Shown here in pieces: positions 1 through 10,854 of a stretch of 64,000 nt of DNA (within the stretch, counting starts at the first letter, position 1; every line of letters begins with the position of its first letter). A program made the translations under genes and the position numbers. The notes below the pieces were generated by a model, which had not been told where the DNA came from, did no database searches, and worked only from the letters and a program-made list of their open reading frames with translations. This DNA is from Strongylocentrotus droebachiensis (Eukaryota > Echinodermata > Echinoidea > Camarodonta > Strongylocentrotidae), in contig JAVYIG010002521.1 in assembly GCA_035222895.1 (NCBI GenBank), forward strand, positions 178,832-242,831, in the 5' to 3' direction.

Positions 1-75
1 CTTTTTTTTTGTCTGGACAGTTGACGGAGAGGACATCACATCTTTAGTAGGAATGTAAGATATGATTGTGGACCT
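1..75 (-). pseudogene. Orphan fragment of a receptor cytoplasmic-tail exon
   Basis: Read on the minus strand, these bases align without gaps to the middle of the gene A tail exon (about 58712-58772), with roughly three quarters of positions identical by eye. The frame is open and keeps the block S-P-S-T-V that gene A has in its serine/proline-rich stretch before the C-terminal YMKPN. The match ends near 75, where unrelated duplicated sequence begins. No transmembrane exon of this copy occurs between here and the gene B stop codon at 6799, so it is either a duplicated piece or the edge of a third paralog lying to the left. Because the window cuts it, I cannot say whether it is still expressed. 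Confidence 0.6.
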
Positions 76-620
76 TTGAAGTAAAGTCAACTGTTGGAGA
101 ATTTTCTTGATAACAAGCAAATCACATACAAATGCTGGATGCCGTGTACTTTAATGCAGTTTAAAACCTAATATCTGCACACGCCTTTTTTCTTGACTAT
201 GCAAAATCAGACAGTGCACACACGAGCCGTAGATGTCGGCAATACTCAAGATGACATCCGATTGAATAAAACTTGAACATTCATCAACATAAAAGGACAA
301 ATTGCATGTGAATTCCGGCCGCCTTATTGAAAGTGCTCACTTTTTAAGATGATAATGTTTTATAAATTGGTTTAAAATTTGCCCCTAGTGCTAATGAAAA
401 ATGTTATTAAAAATGCATGAACCATATCTTCGCTACTTTGTATAATACATTATTAAAAATATTATATACAGATTTGGCAAACGGTAGACATATTTGAAGT
501 ATATCGGCTATGTAGAAAAATGTATCTGATGCAACTTGCTTGATGAGGCTTTGACAATGAAACCATATTATGAAAATAGTTACATTCAAATTGTGAATCA
601 TAAACGAGTACATATGCTGG

Positions 621-1697
621 TGCTAACCAAAGCTATTTTACCTCCTTATTTGGAAACATGTATATTCCTTAAAGCACTGAAATAAAAAATAATAAAAAGT
701 TCAGGGATATGATACATGTGTATAATATAAAAATATACAATGACACTCGAGGATCTAGCTTAAACTGTTCGCATCGAAGGAACATCAAATAATACTATTC
801 TCCCGAGGGCCAATAGTACTGATGTTCCTGAGTGCGAATAGTCTTAGCTTGTTCCAGAATGAGTCATTGTATATATTTTTTTGTATATCCCTTCCGCCTG
901 TATCATTCCTTGGACACTTCTGTAATAACATGTACCGTAATCACATTCACATCACATTCAAAAAATGAAAATTGCACTGCTCAAACGAAATATTAGGAGG
1001 TAAATATTTTCAGCTGGCGCTATACAGGTACTGCAGTAGTGAAGTGCAGTTACTGCGGCTCAACGTAAATTGCACGCTGTAAGCGCCATGACACCGAAGA
1101 AGATGCCCGATTGAGGCATTTGAAATCTCGTACGCTCACTGAATTTTGTCAGTTTTGGGGGAAAGGGAGCCGGGAAAACAAATAGTTCACTTTTCCCCTA
1201 GGGAAAAGGTGAACTATGCGTGACATCAGCAATTAAAAATGATTTTATCGGCAGGAAATGTCTTTTCGAGTAAAACTATTGTTATTCTTGTTTTGTACAC
1301 TCTAATGCAAAAATCTTGCGATAAGGGATATAATATTTTATACAACTCACTTCTAGATCCTAATCAAATGATTTGTCATGCGCGGTCACGTGTGATTCAT
1401 TTTCTTGAAAAAGCGTGCAATAGTTTACGGTACATGTTATTACAGATGACTCATTCTCGGAACAAGCTAAAACTATTCGCACTCAGGAACATCAATAGTA
1501 CTATTGGCCCTCGGGAGAATAGTATTATTTGATGTTCCTTCGATGCGAACAGTTTAAGCTAGATCCTCGAGTGTCATTGTATATTTTTATATTATACACA
1601 TGTATCATATCCCTGAATTTTTTTTATTTTTATTTCAGTGCTTTAAGGAATATACATGTTTCCAAATAAGGAGGTAAAATAGCTTTGTTTAGCACCA
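621..1697. repeat. Long inverted repeat (fold-back), arms about 250 bp
   Basis: The arm at 621-870 is nearly the reverse complement of 1446-1697, from GGTGCTAACCAAAGC on the left to the matching end near 1697. Each arm contains its own imperfect hairpin (779-828 on the left) bounded by GGAACATCA and TGATGTTCC. The 575-bp spacer is not repetitive. The short ORF at 1239-1532 runs across spacer and arm and is not a gene. Confidence 0.75.
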
Positions 1698-1714
1698 TTA
1701 TGTACCTCGTTGAT

Positions 1715-1770
1715 GCTGTGTGTATCTATCGCACTCAGCCCAACGGCTTCATGCGATAGATACACACAGC
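1715..1770. repeat. Perfect 19-bp hairpin
   Basis: GCTGTGTGTATCTATCGCA at 1715-1733 is the exact reverse complement of 1752-1770, with an 18-nt loop. It lies just outside the right arm of the larger fold-back. Confidence 0.7.
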
Positions 1771-1920
1771 CTCAACTCGAGTGCGGATATATAGTATAAT
1801 GAACTCATGCGCATGCATCATTTGTATAATATATCTGCGCTGACTTTGAATGTTAACGAAAGTTGCTCAAAAGATGTTTGAATCACACCGACATGAAATA
1901 AACTTCTATCAGTTTAACTT

Positions 1921-2010
1921 ATGTCAGTCTGTCTGTTTCGCTGTCTATCCCTCTCCTTCACTTTTATCTCTCTCTCCCTCTCCCTCCTTCGGTCTATTTC
2001 TCTCTCATTA
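1921..2010. repeat. CT-rich simple sequence
   Basis: Degenerate CT/CTGT repeat with a second copy at about 6310-6420, part of the 0.1-2.2 / 3.6-6.6 kb duplication. Short ORFs here are compositional. A poly-C run follows at 2157-2179. Confidence 0.8.
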
Positions 2011-2225
2011 CAACATGGAAAGATCGTGTTTTTTCTCGTTTTTTCTTTACAATATGTGCTTATGCCCCTAAATAGGTTGTTGCTGACGTTTTCCATTGTA
2101 TGGCAGTCGCGGAACCTAGATATACTAAGTGCATTGAAATACGTTGTCTGTTTGTCTCCCCCCCCCCCCCCCCCCCCCCGATGGACATGGAATGAAGCTC
2201 CATATGAGGGTGGACTTCTCCTTGA

Positions 2226-2729
2226 AAGATACTATGTCCCTTTTGCAGCCAACATCAAATTCTGTAGAACTTTGCAGGAATTATAAATATGTCCTATCTG
2301 TGAAATGTAAACATTAGCAGTGTCCTAGTATTCAAATTATGCAAGAAAAAACCCGTTTATTTTCTAGACTTCCCTGTCAGACACTATTGAGTGACTGACT
2401 GACATCTTTTTTTCTTTGGTAATTACATACATAAAATGAGCAGTAACAGATACATAAGCATTTGTCTACATCAATGAACAACTACTAGTAATGGCCTATG
2501 AATCTTTGTGCAGCACAAAACGTACGACCATTCGGTACAAGGGTCTGAAAATCAGACTATTTATTTGGTGATTGTAATAGCTTATCTTGATTTAACAACA
2601 AATGGTCGTTATTTTCCCACAAAAGGCCATTTTCAAACCGTTTCGTTTTGATGGAAATTCTATTGTTTTTCAAATGCCATTGGAATTTAACCTTCTCATT
2701 TTCTGACCTGCAAATGGGACATGGTACCT
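2226..2729. mobile_element. TTAA-type MITE, family 2 (older copy)
   Basis: The ends read AGATACTATGTCCC and, inverted, AGGTACCATGTCCC. The element is flanked by TTGA (a decayed TTAA) on the left and TTAA at 2730-2733 on the right. It matches 5675-6208 over its whole length with many substitutions, so it is an older insertion of the same family. Non-coding. TTAA duplication is the hallmark of piggyBac-type transposition. Confidence 0.75.
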
Positions 2730-2733
2730 TTAA

Positions 2734-3614
2734 TGCTATATACCAAATTTTGATGCGATAGTGCCCTTTGGTAAGCCATTCATCGTCATTACCAGGTTCC
2801 TCGAAGACGAATTAAACCGTCGGTCCCCTGGTTGCTTACTTACAAGCAAACAAATGGTTCTTTAGTAGCAGTCAGATAAAACAAAAGCAAAAAACAACAA
2901 CAAAAAACAAAGATATCGGTATAAATTGTTAGGCCCGTATTCTATCGAATCGAATTGAATTTAATCTAATTTAATATCTTTCTACATCTCCATTTTAAAA
3001 ACATGTATAAAGCATTACCAAACTATACAAAGAAACAAATAAGTAAAGATTAATGTAAATGTAGTAGAATCATAAAAAGTTTGGTACATCTTGCAAACAT
3101 GATCCCATTATTGAAACATGAAAAACAAAATATACAACGTTACTAAAGGAAAAAATACACTAGTGAAAACAAATGAACACAGAGAATTTAAAATGTAATC
3201 ACCATATTCAAACTTCGTTACAAGAATTTACTTTTTCATTCATCAAAGACATTTAACAATAACAATTTTGTATTGTATATTATTTCGTAAAAGGTTTCCC
3301 TTGCATGTATTTCAAACCCGACTCTGGGTTCAGACGTTTGTTCAAAATTACGTCGAACAGATGCAGCTCCAAAGAATGCAAGATGCCAGATTTCCCCTTG
3401 CCGAACAATATATATATACATCAGTCCACCATTACTACAATAATTCTCAGTTGGTGCGTGTGACTTTGAGTCTTGAAAACTTTGTTCTCCTTGGCAACTA
3501 TTTACAGCATTAATCTGTTCTAAAACTACCCTAAATTCGAATAATGACACATAAGAGTACGACCATGAATCAATCTTGAGTATAAATGAATAGTAATTAT
3601 GTTATTCGACCGAT
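2734..3614. other. No recognised feature
   Basis: AT-rich sequence between duplicated blocks A and B. Overlapping ORFs on both strands at 3236-3550 have no recognisable domain, no splice context and no match to neighbouring exons. Confidence 0.5.
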
Positions 3615-4160
3615 GTTCTTCATCGTACGGCACTCGCTGAAACTAGATATATTAAGTGCACTTACCAAATTGTACAATAGTAAGAAACATGAATTATATT
3701 AATTCGTCAAAACGTCACCTCATCAAAGAAATATGTATAAAAAGATGCACATACAATTTTCACCTGCATTTTTTAATTGACAGCAAAGGCCATTTTCCGT
3801 ACTCATTAAAAGGTCCACAGATTCTATACGTGAAGTAAAGTCAGCTTTTGGAGAATGGTTAGGAACTAATTGATTTTGGTAACAAGCACATCCCATACAA
3901 ATGCTGGATGTTGAAGTGTACTTTGATGCAGTTTAACACCTAATTTGTGAACACGCCTTTTCCCCCTTGATTATGCAAAATCAGAGAGTGCACGTACACA
4001 CACACGAGCCGTAGATCTTGACAATACTCAAGATGTCATCCGATTGAATGAACCTTGAGCATTCATCAACATACAAAGACAATTTCATGTGACACCCGGA
4101 CGCTTTATCCAAAGTGTTCACTTTGTATGATGATAATGTGTAAGAAATTGCTTTAAACAG

Positions 4161-4640
4161 TTGCCTCCATGGTTAATGAAAACTTTATTTAAAAAACATG
4201 TACCATACATCTCTCTTCCCTACTAATTTGTATAGACATTATTCAAAATATTAAATACAGAATTTGAAGCTTAGGCAGACTGTATTCATATTTGAAATCT
4301 ATCGGCCACGTAGAAAAAGGTATCTGATGCAACATGATTGATAAGTCTTTTACAATGGAACCATGTTATGAAAATAGTTACATTCAAATTGTGAATCATT
4401 GTGCAAATTGTTGCCTCCATGGTTAATGAAAACTTTATTTAAAAAACATGTACCATACATCTCTCTTCCCTACTAATTTGTATAGACATTATTCAAAATA
4501 TTAAATACAGAATTTGAAGCTTAGGCAGACTGTATTCATATTTGAAATCTATCGGCCACGTAGAAAAAGGTATCTGATGCAACATGATTGATAAGTCTTT
4601 TACAATGGAACCATGTTATGAAAATAGTTACATTCAAATT
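4161..4640. repeat. 250-bp tandem duplication
   Basis: The segment starting TTGCCTCCATGGTTAATG at 4161 is repeated almost exactly from 4411. The two units are nearly identical, much closer than either is to the single copy in block A, so this is a recent event. Confidence 0.9.
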
Positions 4641-4732
4641 GTGCATCATGAACGAAAACATGATCGTGTTAGACAATGGTGTTAACCAATGCTATGTCAT
4701 CTCCTTATTTGGAAACATGTATATTCCTTTAA

Positions 4733-5670
4733 AGTAGATATTCATTGATTTTAAAAACTAACTTTATTTATATTATTGCAAAGTTGAATCTTTGATTCGA
4801 CAAGGTTATCAAAATTCAATGCTTGGAAACATTTTAAGTAATGATTATTATTAAATTACAAAACGCTTAAATACAGCCCCGGTATAGCACCTGAAGTACT
4901 CTCCGAACGCTGCTGAGATGTGTGAGATCACAGTATGGACATTATTTGCACAAGCAGACGATGTCCCATGACATCTCACACATGTTCAGTGCCTGTGTTT
5001 CCATCTTCTCTCGAGTTATTTCTATTACTTCACTACCGCCAGGCTAAATGTATAATCTATTGCCTCACTCTAAACCCCGCGCATTGGTTTATTTTGATGA
5101 CAAATGCAGCGGATACAAAAATAAAGGAATCTGTCGCTTATAAACAAAATAAGACGCCATTGTATATTCAGTTGCACACACCGCGGTATGTTCGACGTTT
5201 CAAGAGGGAACAAATGCCGCCCTTAATATCATTCCGGGGGGTTTTCAATTTGAAATTCTGGTTTCTTTGATTATTCATTAACCCCTATCCTGTGTATTTA
5301 CAAATAAAAGATTTTAGTTAACATAATCGGTTTCATATCCCCTTTTGAATGGTTTAAAATGCCATCACATTTATATACACTAAACCCATTATAATTTGAG
5401 AAATAATAGCTTTGCTATTATGTTCATTCTTTATGGGATGTCGTCTGCTTGGGCAGTATTGGTCCATTATGTGACGCCATTAAAACATCGTTATTTTTCT
5501 GCAAATCTCTCGTATATCCCAGATGCTATGGAGGTGGTTGTATTTGTATTTTTATAAATCACCCGAGAGATGAAGTTGACCTAAAACTTGTACGATGGCC
5601 CTCTGTTAGCTTACCAGTTTCTAGTGATACATTACTTGACATATTTGTTACTTTTCTTTGAATTTCCACT
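4733..5670. mobile_element. TTAA-type MITE, family 1, copy 1
   Basis: 938-bp non-coding element with short inverted ends (AGTAGATATTC on the left; AGTGGAAATTC read inward from the right). It is flanked by TTAA at 4729-4732 and 5671-5674. Related copies are at 36058-36992 and 45275-46113. The ORF at 4935-5270 recurs in degenerate form in the other copies but shows no transposase features, so I treat the element as non-autonomous. Confidence 0.85.
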
Positions 5671-5674
5671 TTAA

Positions 5675-6208
5675 AGGTACTATGTCCCTTTTGCAGCCAA
5701 CCTCAAATTCTGTAGAACTTTGCAGGAATTATGAATATGTCATGTATGTCCTATCTTTGAAATTTAAACGTTAGCAGTGTCCTAATATTCAAATTATACA
5801 AGGAAACCCGTTTACTTGCTAGACTTCACTGTCAGACACTATTGAGTGACTGACTGGCTTTTTTTCTTCTTCGGTAATAACATACATAAAATGAGCTGTA
5901 AAGGGTTCATGTACATGAGCATTTGTCTACATCAATAACCCACTTCTTGTGATGGCCAAAATTAAACTGATTGAATTTTTGCGAAGCATAAAACGTATGA
6001 CCATTCGGTACAATGGTCTGAAAATGAATACTATTACTTATTGGCTCTATAGCTCCTTAGTCGATTTGGCAACTAATAGTCGTTATTTTCCCACTTGAAG
6101 ACATTTTCAAGCCCTACCTTTTTAGGGAAGTTCTAAATAAGTATTATCTTTCAAATGCCTTTGGAATTTAATCTTTTCCTTTGGGCCTGCAAATGGGACA
6201 TAGTACCT
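5675..6208. mobile_element. TTAA-type MITE, family 2, younger copy
   Basis: 534-bp element with perfect 14-bp inverted ends AGGTACTATGTCCC, flanked by TTAA at 5671-5674 and 6209-6212. It shares its left TTAA with the family 1 element next to it. The older relative is at 2226-2729. Non-coding. Confidence 0.85.
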
Positions 6209-6495
6209 TTAAGCACTGAAATAAAGAAAAAACATTCGGGGATGGGTTACATGTGTATATTATTATTTAAAGGGCATTGGCTTTGCATGTAAACGAAATA
6301 CGCTCTCTATATATCAGTCTATCTGTCATTCTGTCTGTTTCTCTGTCTGTCTCATTCCTTCTCTTTCAACCCACTTTCTCTCTCTCTCCATCCCTCTATT
6401 TTTCTCCCACTCCAAGATGGAAAGATCTTTTTTTTTTCAAAATAATTTTCTTAACAATATGTGCTTAAATCAGAAGAAAGGGAGTTGCGACCTTT

Positions 6496-6501
6496 TTTAT
6501 T
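6496..6501 (-). promoter_or_regulatory. Possible polyadenylation signal of gene B
   Basis: AATAAA on the minus strand, about 300 bp beyond the gene B stop codon. It is the first such hexamer I noticed downstream. It lies in duplicated repeat sequence, so this is a guess from position only. Confidence 0.3.
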
Positions 6502-6798
6502 GTATGGCCGCACTCGCGGAGCCCAGATACATTAAGTGCATTGAAAAACGCTATTTATCTGTCTGTCTCGCTCTTTCTGTCTCTCTCCCACCTGTCCCTC
6601 CCCAAAAACAAATAAGGAGATGATTGGAGTGAACAAATTCTTGATTGTCTTTAAAAAAAAACCTGTGTTATTCAACATGAAAGTTATTGGTCATTAAACG
6701 TATATATGTAGTGAGTGTGCATAATGGAGCATTAGCTTTCGGTTTGTGTAAGCAGTCAAATTTTCCTAAAAGAAAGCTTTGAATAATAGACCAGCCAT

Positions 6799-7135
6799 TT
6801 ATGTGTTCATGTACACAGTATCGTGCTTCCTGTTGGGCCTTTCCACTTCATGTATTATTTCTTCATAGGTACTAACCTTGCCTCCAGAATATTCTTGATA
6901 AGCAGGGGAAAGATCGTCGGGGGTCGCCCCCTCATTGTGGTCTGAAGGCGTGAAACCCCCAAGCGGAGGCGCTGGCAATGTGCCGGTCCTATCAAAGTGC
7001 TTGTTCTGGACGGCGCCCGCGAATTCTGATTGAGCAAAGTCACCACCTTGGTTTTCCCTTCCCTGAGGTTGGGCGATGCGCTGTTCCCTCAGCACCATGC
7101 CATCATTGGTCGTAGGCCCTTTCCTATAAGCCATC
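6799..7135 (-). CDS. Receptor gene B, last exon: cytoplasmic tail
   Basis: Terminal coding exon of a YWTD-EGF-sushi transmembrane receptor. The acceptor is TTTTTCTTAG; the first base completes the lysine codon begun in the transmembrane exon (8510-8606), and TAA at 6799-6801 ends the frame. The tail is 111 residues after that lysine, starting MAYRKG, proline- and asparagine-rich in the middle. Tyrosine motifs lie near the end: PAYQEY (Tyr79, Tyr82), TYEEI (Tyr90) and VYMNT at the C-terminus (Tyr108). YEEI is the classical Src-family SH2 ligand and pYxN is the Grb2 SH2 consensus, so phosphotyrosine signalling is a reasonable inference but not shown. The paralogous gene A tail ends YMKPN. The ATG seen in this ORF upstream at 7185 is intronic. 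Confidence 0.85.
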
Positions 7136-8509
7136 CTAAGAAAAATCAAAAGATAGTCCAACTTTTGTAATAAGTCCATTTGCATTAAAGCAGAAAAATA
7201 GCAGAGAAAACAGAGGCCGAAAGTTTGAAATAAATCGATTCGATAATAACAGATTCATGAATGTTTGAAATATGCGATCACTAAACCTTTGAGAATATCA
7301 AATTGACAATTTGTTCATTGGATTGTGACGTAGCTATGTTGTGTAAAAAACAAAATCATTTCTTTTTTCTCGCAAGTTACTTCTCCCTTGGGGAACTACT
7401 AAAAATACATTATGGATATCATATTATTATAAGTACTCTATTAAGAATAAAAGGCCTTCCTGACTTACACATTTTGAAAAATTGATATTTAAGTCATTAT
7501 TTTGATGATACAAATGAGAAAGTTTTCGGCACAACCTCACAAAAGTGCGACTGTTTCAGCCAATTTGGAGTGCCCATACTTCAGGTACGTATAGCGATTA
7601 CAACCATGAACATTTTCAAAATTCATAACTTTCTTATTTTCTGTCCGATTTCGTAAAAACTTTCACCAGTCTGCTTCTATGATTGTTTGTTTAAATTTAG
7701 AATACTTGTCTATTAAGTTTGATTTGTCTTCAACTATGAATTCATTTGTATTAAACACGGTCGCAAGAACGTTCAAAATTCAACCTGCGGTAATTTTATT
7801 TTACCCATTGAAATGTGCCAACATGACAATGATATTGAATAGACTAGTCCATCGAGAGGCTATGGCTTGCTAAGCAGTATAAACATTAATCTCCATTTTT
7901 CGTCGCCTGTCTATACATGAGAGGGGACAGGCGAACCGACTCGCTGTAAACCTTCAGTCTCTCCTCCCTTTAGAGCTGATTGGGGATTTGATGGCGGGCC
8001 ATTACACCGAGTTTTTCCTTTACACTTATTGGAATAGTGTAGTAGGTGGTGACAATTTTTTGTAACGATCATTATGTTGTGATTCATAGTAAGATAACCA
8101 TAATCATATTCCCTGTCAAAATCGTCATGCCAACCCCAAATATATTTTATGAAACTAGTGGTATGTTGACGAGCTCACGTTACTATTAGCCTATCCAAAA
8201 ACTACTGTTGACTTGCGACAAATACGATTCGCTTTCCAACTCCATAGTCAGTATTTTACTCAACTGTATACCCGACTCTTGGTTTAAGAACTTTAACTTG
8301 AGTAGCAAAATTCTGGCATATAATCATGAGAATGTATGTCCATGAATACGATTTTTTTCCTGTTTGGCCAAAAGAGGTACGATGTTAAGAAGACAAAAGA
8401 AAAACACTAGTGAACTTTGTATATCGTTAAATAGTTGTTTGTTCATTTTAATGAATATATTATTTTTCAATTAAATTAGATAAGATTAGTATCCATAATG
8501 AAAACTTAC
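7136..8509. other. Gene B intron, no repeats recognised
   Basis: 1.4-kb AT-rich intron. Short ORFs at 7303-7485 and 7679-7873 carry no recognisable domain. No long inverted or tandem repeats seen. Confidence 0.6.
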
Positions 8510-8606
8510 TTGTAGAGAAAACAAAAAATCATTCCGAGGACAAGTACAACCACTATTCCGACTACGATACCAATGATAACTCCAGTCGACAGTCCACCTT
8601 CTGGTT
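8510..8606 (-). CDS. Receptor gene B, transmembrane exon
   Basis: 97-bp exon, phase 1 in and phase 2 out, with acceptor ATCCTTTGCAG and donor GTAAGT. It encodes a short linker (EPEGGLSTG) followed by about 22 apolar residues rich in Val, Ile, Gly and Leu, ending CFLYK at the membrane-cytosol boundary. That is a single-pass type I segment. The paralogous exon in gene A (59695-59788) has the same phases and the same GMxxCFLYK ending. A GA/CT simple repeat (about 8767-8800) lies just upstream in the intron. Confidence 0.88.
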
Positions 8607-8766
8607 CTGCAAAGGATAAAATAGTACACAATGATAATTACATAACGGACATACCAGCGCGACGTACCAGACCGACAACCTCATCATCATCTTCCTCGTC
8701 GTTTTCATCTTCATGTTAAGCATACCTGAAAATTCATTGCTTTCTGCAGCCAAATATTTGTGTCTT

Positions 8767-8797
<31 letters not shown>

Positions 8798-9678
8798 TAA
8801 CTACACGACAATACCATCTCACCAGCCAGGTCGAGAAAAAAAAATTACTCCTGCAAATTTGTAAAATACATTAATGGCAAAGAAGCTGTCGGCTTGGAAT
8901 CGGGTGAGAGTCCGTTTGATTATGACTGACGTAATATCTTTTAATCACTTAGATAAACTTGTATTGCCCTTCACATAGATGTACATCACTAGCTTTCGTA
9001 ATGGGCTTAACAAAACGCATAATGAAAGGCAATAGTTAACGTACAAGTATCACTAGTCTTTGCGCAACGTTGTGATATCTGCATATTCCTACAAAAACAA
9101 TTCCAGGGGATTTAACATAACCGAAACACAACGAAAATGCTGCATGGTTTATAATAAGTACCACATAAGAGACAAAACACCCATCAATGACAGATAGAGA
9201 TTATTTGCAAAACCGTTGCATAGGTGTTCCTAACCTACAAAGTATCCCGAATTTACCTGCGAATACTGTAAGAGCTGTCAATGACTCAAAGTTTTAAGCT
9301 AAAAGCAAAATAAAATCCATTGAAAAGGCTAGTCCGATCCATTTGCAAGCTGAATTCAATAAATAGAGAAAGATTAAACAAACAAAACGGTGACAGTTTC
9401 ATCAAAATCGGAAGAAAAATAAAACAAATTATGAACTTGGTTTACAAAATCAATTGTTCATATTCCTAGAAAAGAAATGTAATATTTTGTGTTAAAATTA
9501 TGTACAAAACGGATAGATAAGAATGAGGGGATGTCACCATCAACACGCTTACTTGTGTTACAGCCTGTGTGACACATATCAACGTTTTTATTTTTATTTT
9601 TATTTTATTTTTGTTTGTTAAATTTTCTCTATTTGTTAAATTCAACATGCAAATGGGCCTAACTTGCCCGTTTACTAC

Positions 9679-9855
9679 CTGGTCTGCAATCAAGGTTTGT
9701 CAGTTGTATCCAATTCCCAGATGTTCCGTTGCATTGCCATACAACAGATTTCGTTTTGTCGTCGCACTGTATAGTGATAAAATCACCTCCTCTGTAGACG
9801 CTTTGAGCCATTACAACTTGACTAGAGGGGTGATTAGGCAGGAGGCAAATTACCT
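9679..9855 (-). CDS. Receptor gene B, sushi/CCP-type exon
   Basis: 177-bp phase 1-1 exon with acceptor TTCCTTTTCAG and donor GTAGTA. It encodes about 59 residues with four cysteines and a conserved VVWQCNG block near the third cysteine (C, about 33 residues, C, 9, C, 14, C), a compact sushi-like module. It matches the gene A exon at 60886-61062, which has exactly the same length, phases and cysteine spacing; both share SVY, ITI.CD and WIQL. Sushi modules are extracellular protein-binding domains. Position directly before the membrane segment suggests a juxtamembrane stalk. Assignment to the sushi family rests on cysteine and tryptophan pattern only. Confidence 0.82.
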
Positions 9856-10728
9856 CTGAAAAGGAAAGTAGAAGAATGAAGCAACGCTAGATTCATATTT
9901 ATATTATACCATTGGTCAATTGGCCTCAACTGGAATCAGAGAGTTATGTAAGTAAATATGTTGCTTATTGATGAAATGAATCAGAGGAGATACGAGAGCA
10001 TCTGGTCTTATCCAAGCCGATGCTTTAGATCAGAAGGCATAGAAAAGGGCCATAAGGGAAAAACGGACGCTCTAGCTGATGATGATGATCAGTCTGATGA
10101 TGATATTTTTTTTTATTTTTTTTAAATTTATTTCTGATATTTATACAGAGTGGCACATATCACCAATTTGGTGATCTTCTATGAGGCCCTGTTTGGTAAT
10201 AATAAAACAAAATAACAGCATTAAAAAAAAAATAGATAAATACACAAGCATATAAACAGGTAAAATACAAATTAATAGGTATCCCCATGAAATAACTTAT
10301 TATTTATATAAGAAATTTTATCGAACGAAGGGCGATATAAATGGTTTACATTCATCAGTGACATCACGAGTTCGCGGCGGCTTCTCTTCTGTGATGACCC
10401 TTAGCGGCATCTTGATAGAAAACAATAACATGCCGACACCCTTTGAGTCAGCCGCGCGGCTTCTTTCATGTACGCGTATCCATAAACGGAATGTGCGCAA
10501 GGTATGTTTCGAATCTATATATATGGAATTATTTTAGCCGGGATATATTGGTTCTCACGGTGTTGGCGTGAGAATCCTCATTTACCTTGCAGATTTTTTA
10601 GAGGATGGTCATAGACATTATTCGGTGGCAAATTAATTTATTGGACTTTATTGAGGAAACATTGTAGTCGACAACTATTATACTTCGATTCCACATCGGA
10701 TTTACAGAAGGGAACATTTTAATACAAC
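9856..10728. other. Gene B intron, AT-rich; possible LINE 3' tail near 10110-10200
   Basis: Part of the 9.1-kb intron between the sushi and second EGF exons. A T-rich stretch with TTTATTTCTGATATTTATAC near 10126 looks like the reverse complement of a LINE 3' end, but nothing coding supports it. Confidence 0.35.
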
Positions 10729-10854
10729 TTGGTTCTTCAGAGTAATTATATACGGCGACGGGATTTTGAATTGTGTACATTTGGAGTTCATAACTGGTTA
10801 ACTTTATATAAGCTACATAACTTTGTTAATTGTATCATCGCGTCGGGAATTATA

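Larger units (their letters stand above)
76..2160. repeat. Duplicated block, copy A
   Basis: Copy A of a local duplication; copy B is at 3615-6610. Matching landmarks in the same order include the stretch at 76-160 (3829-3920 in copy B), the stretch ending at the TTAA at 669-672, and the CT-rich stretch followed by an ATGGAAAGATC motif near 2014 (6417 in copy B). Copy A keeps the TTAA at 669-672 uninterrupted, whereas copy B carries two MITEs at the equivalent point. Copy A in turn holds a fold-back insertion (621-1697). No host exon recognised. Confidence 0.75.
3615..6610. repeat. Duplicated block, copy B
   Basis: Second copy of the block at 76-2160. It starts with a remnant of the sequence found near the end of copy A (compare 3625-3660 with 2098-2135 and 6500-6540), so the two blocks look like a tandem duplication. 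It differs from copy A by an internal 250-bp tandem duplication (4161-4640) and by two adjacent TTAA MITEs (4729-6212). Confidence 0.75.

Noticed and set aside
3236..3550. 104-codon minus-strand ORF
   Set aside because: A plus-strand ORF covers the same bases, there is no domain or exon-like boundary, and composition is that of the surrounding AT-rich sequence.
4935..5270. 111-codon ORF that recurs in degenerate form at 36259 and 45477
   Set aside because: Recurrence is explained by three copies of a MITE; the frame is not conserved (different stops in each copy).
10729..10854. Upstream extension of the SGNH ORF from an earlier ATG
   Set aside because: The leader is AT-rich and unlike the GC-rich body; the ATG at 10855 gives a basic start typical of the rest of the protein.
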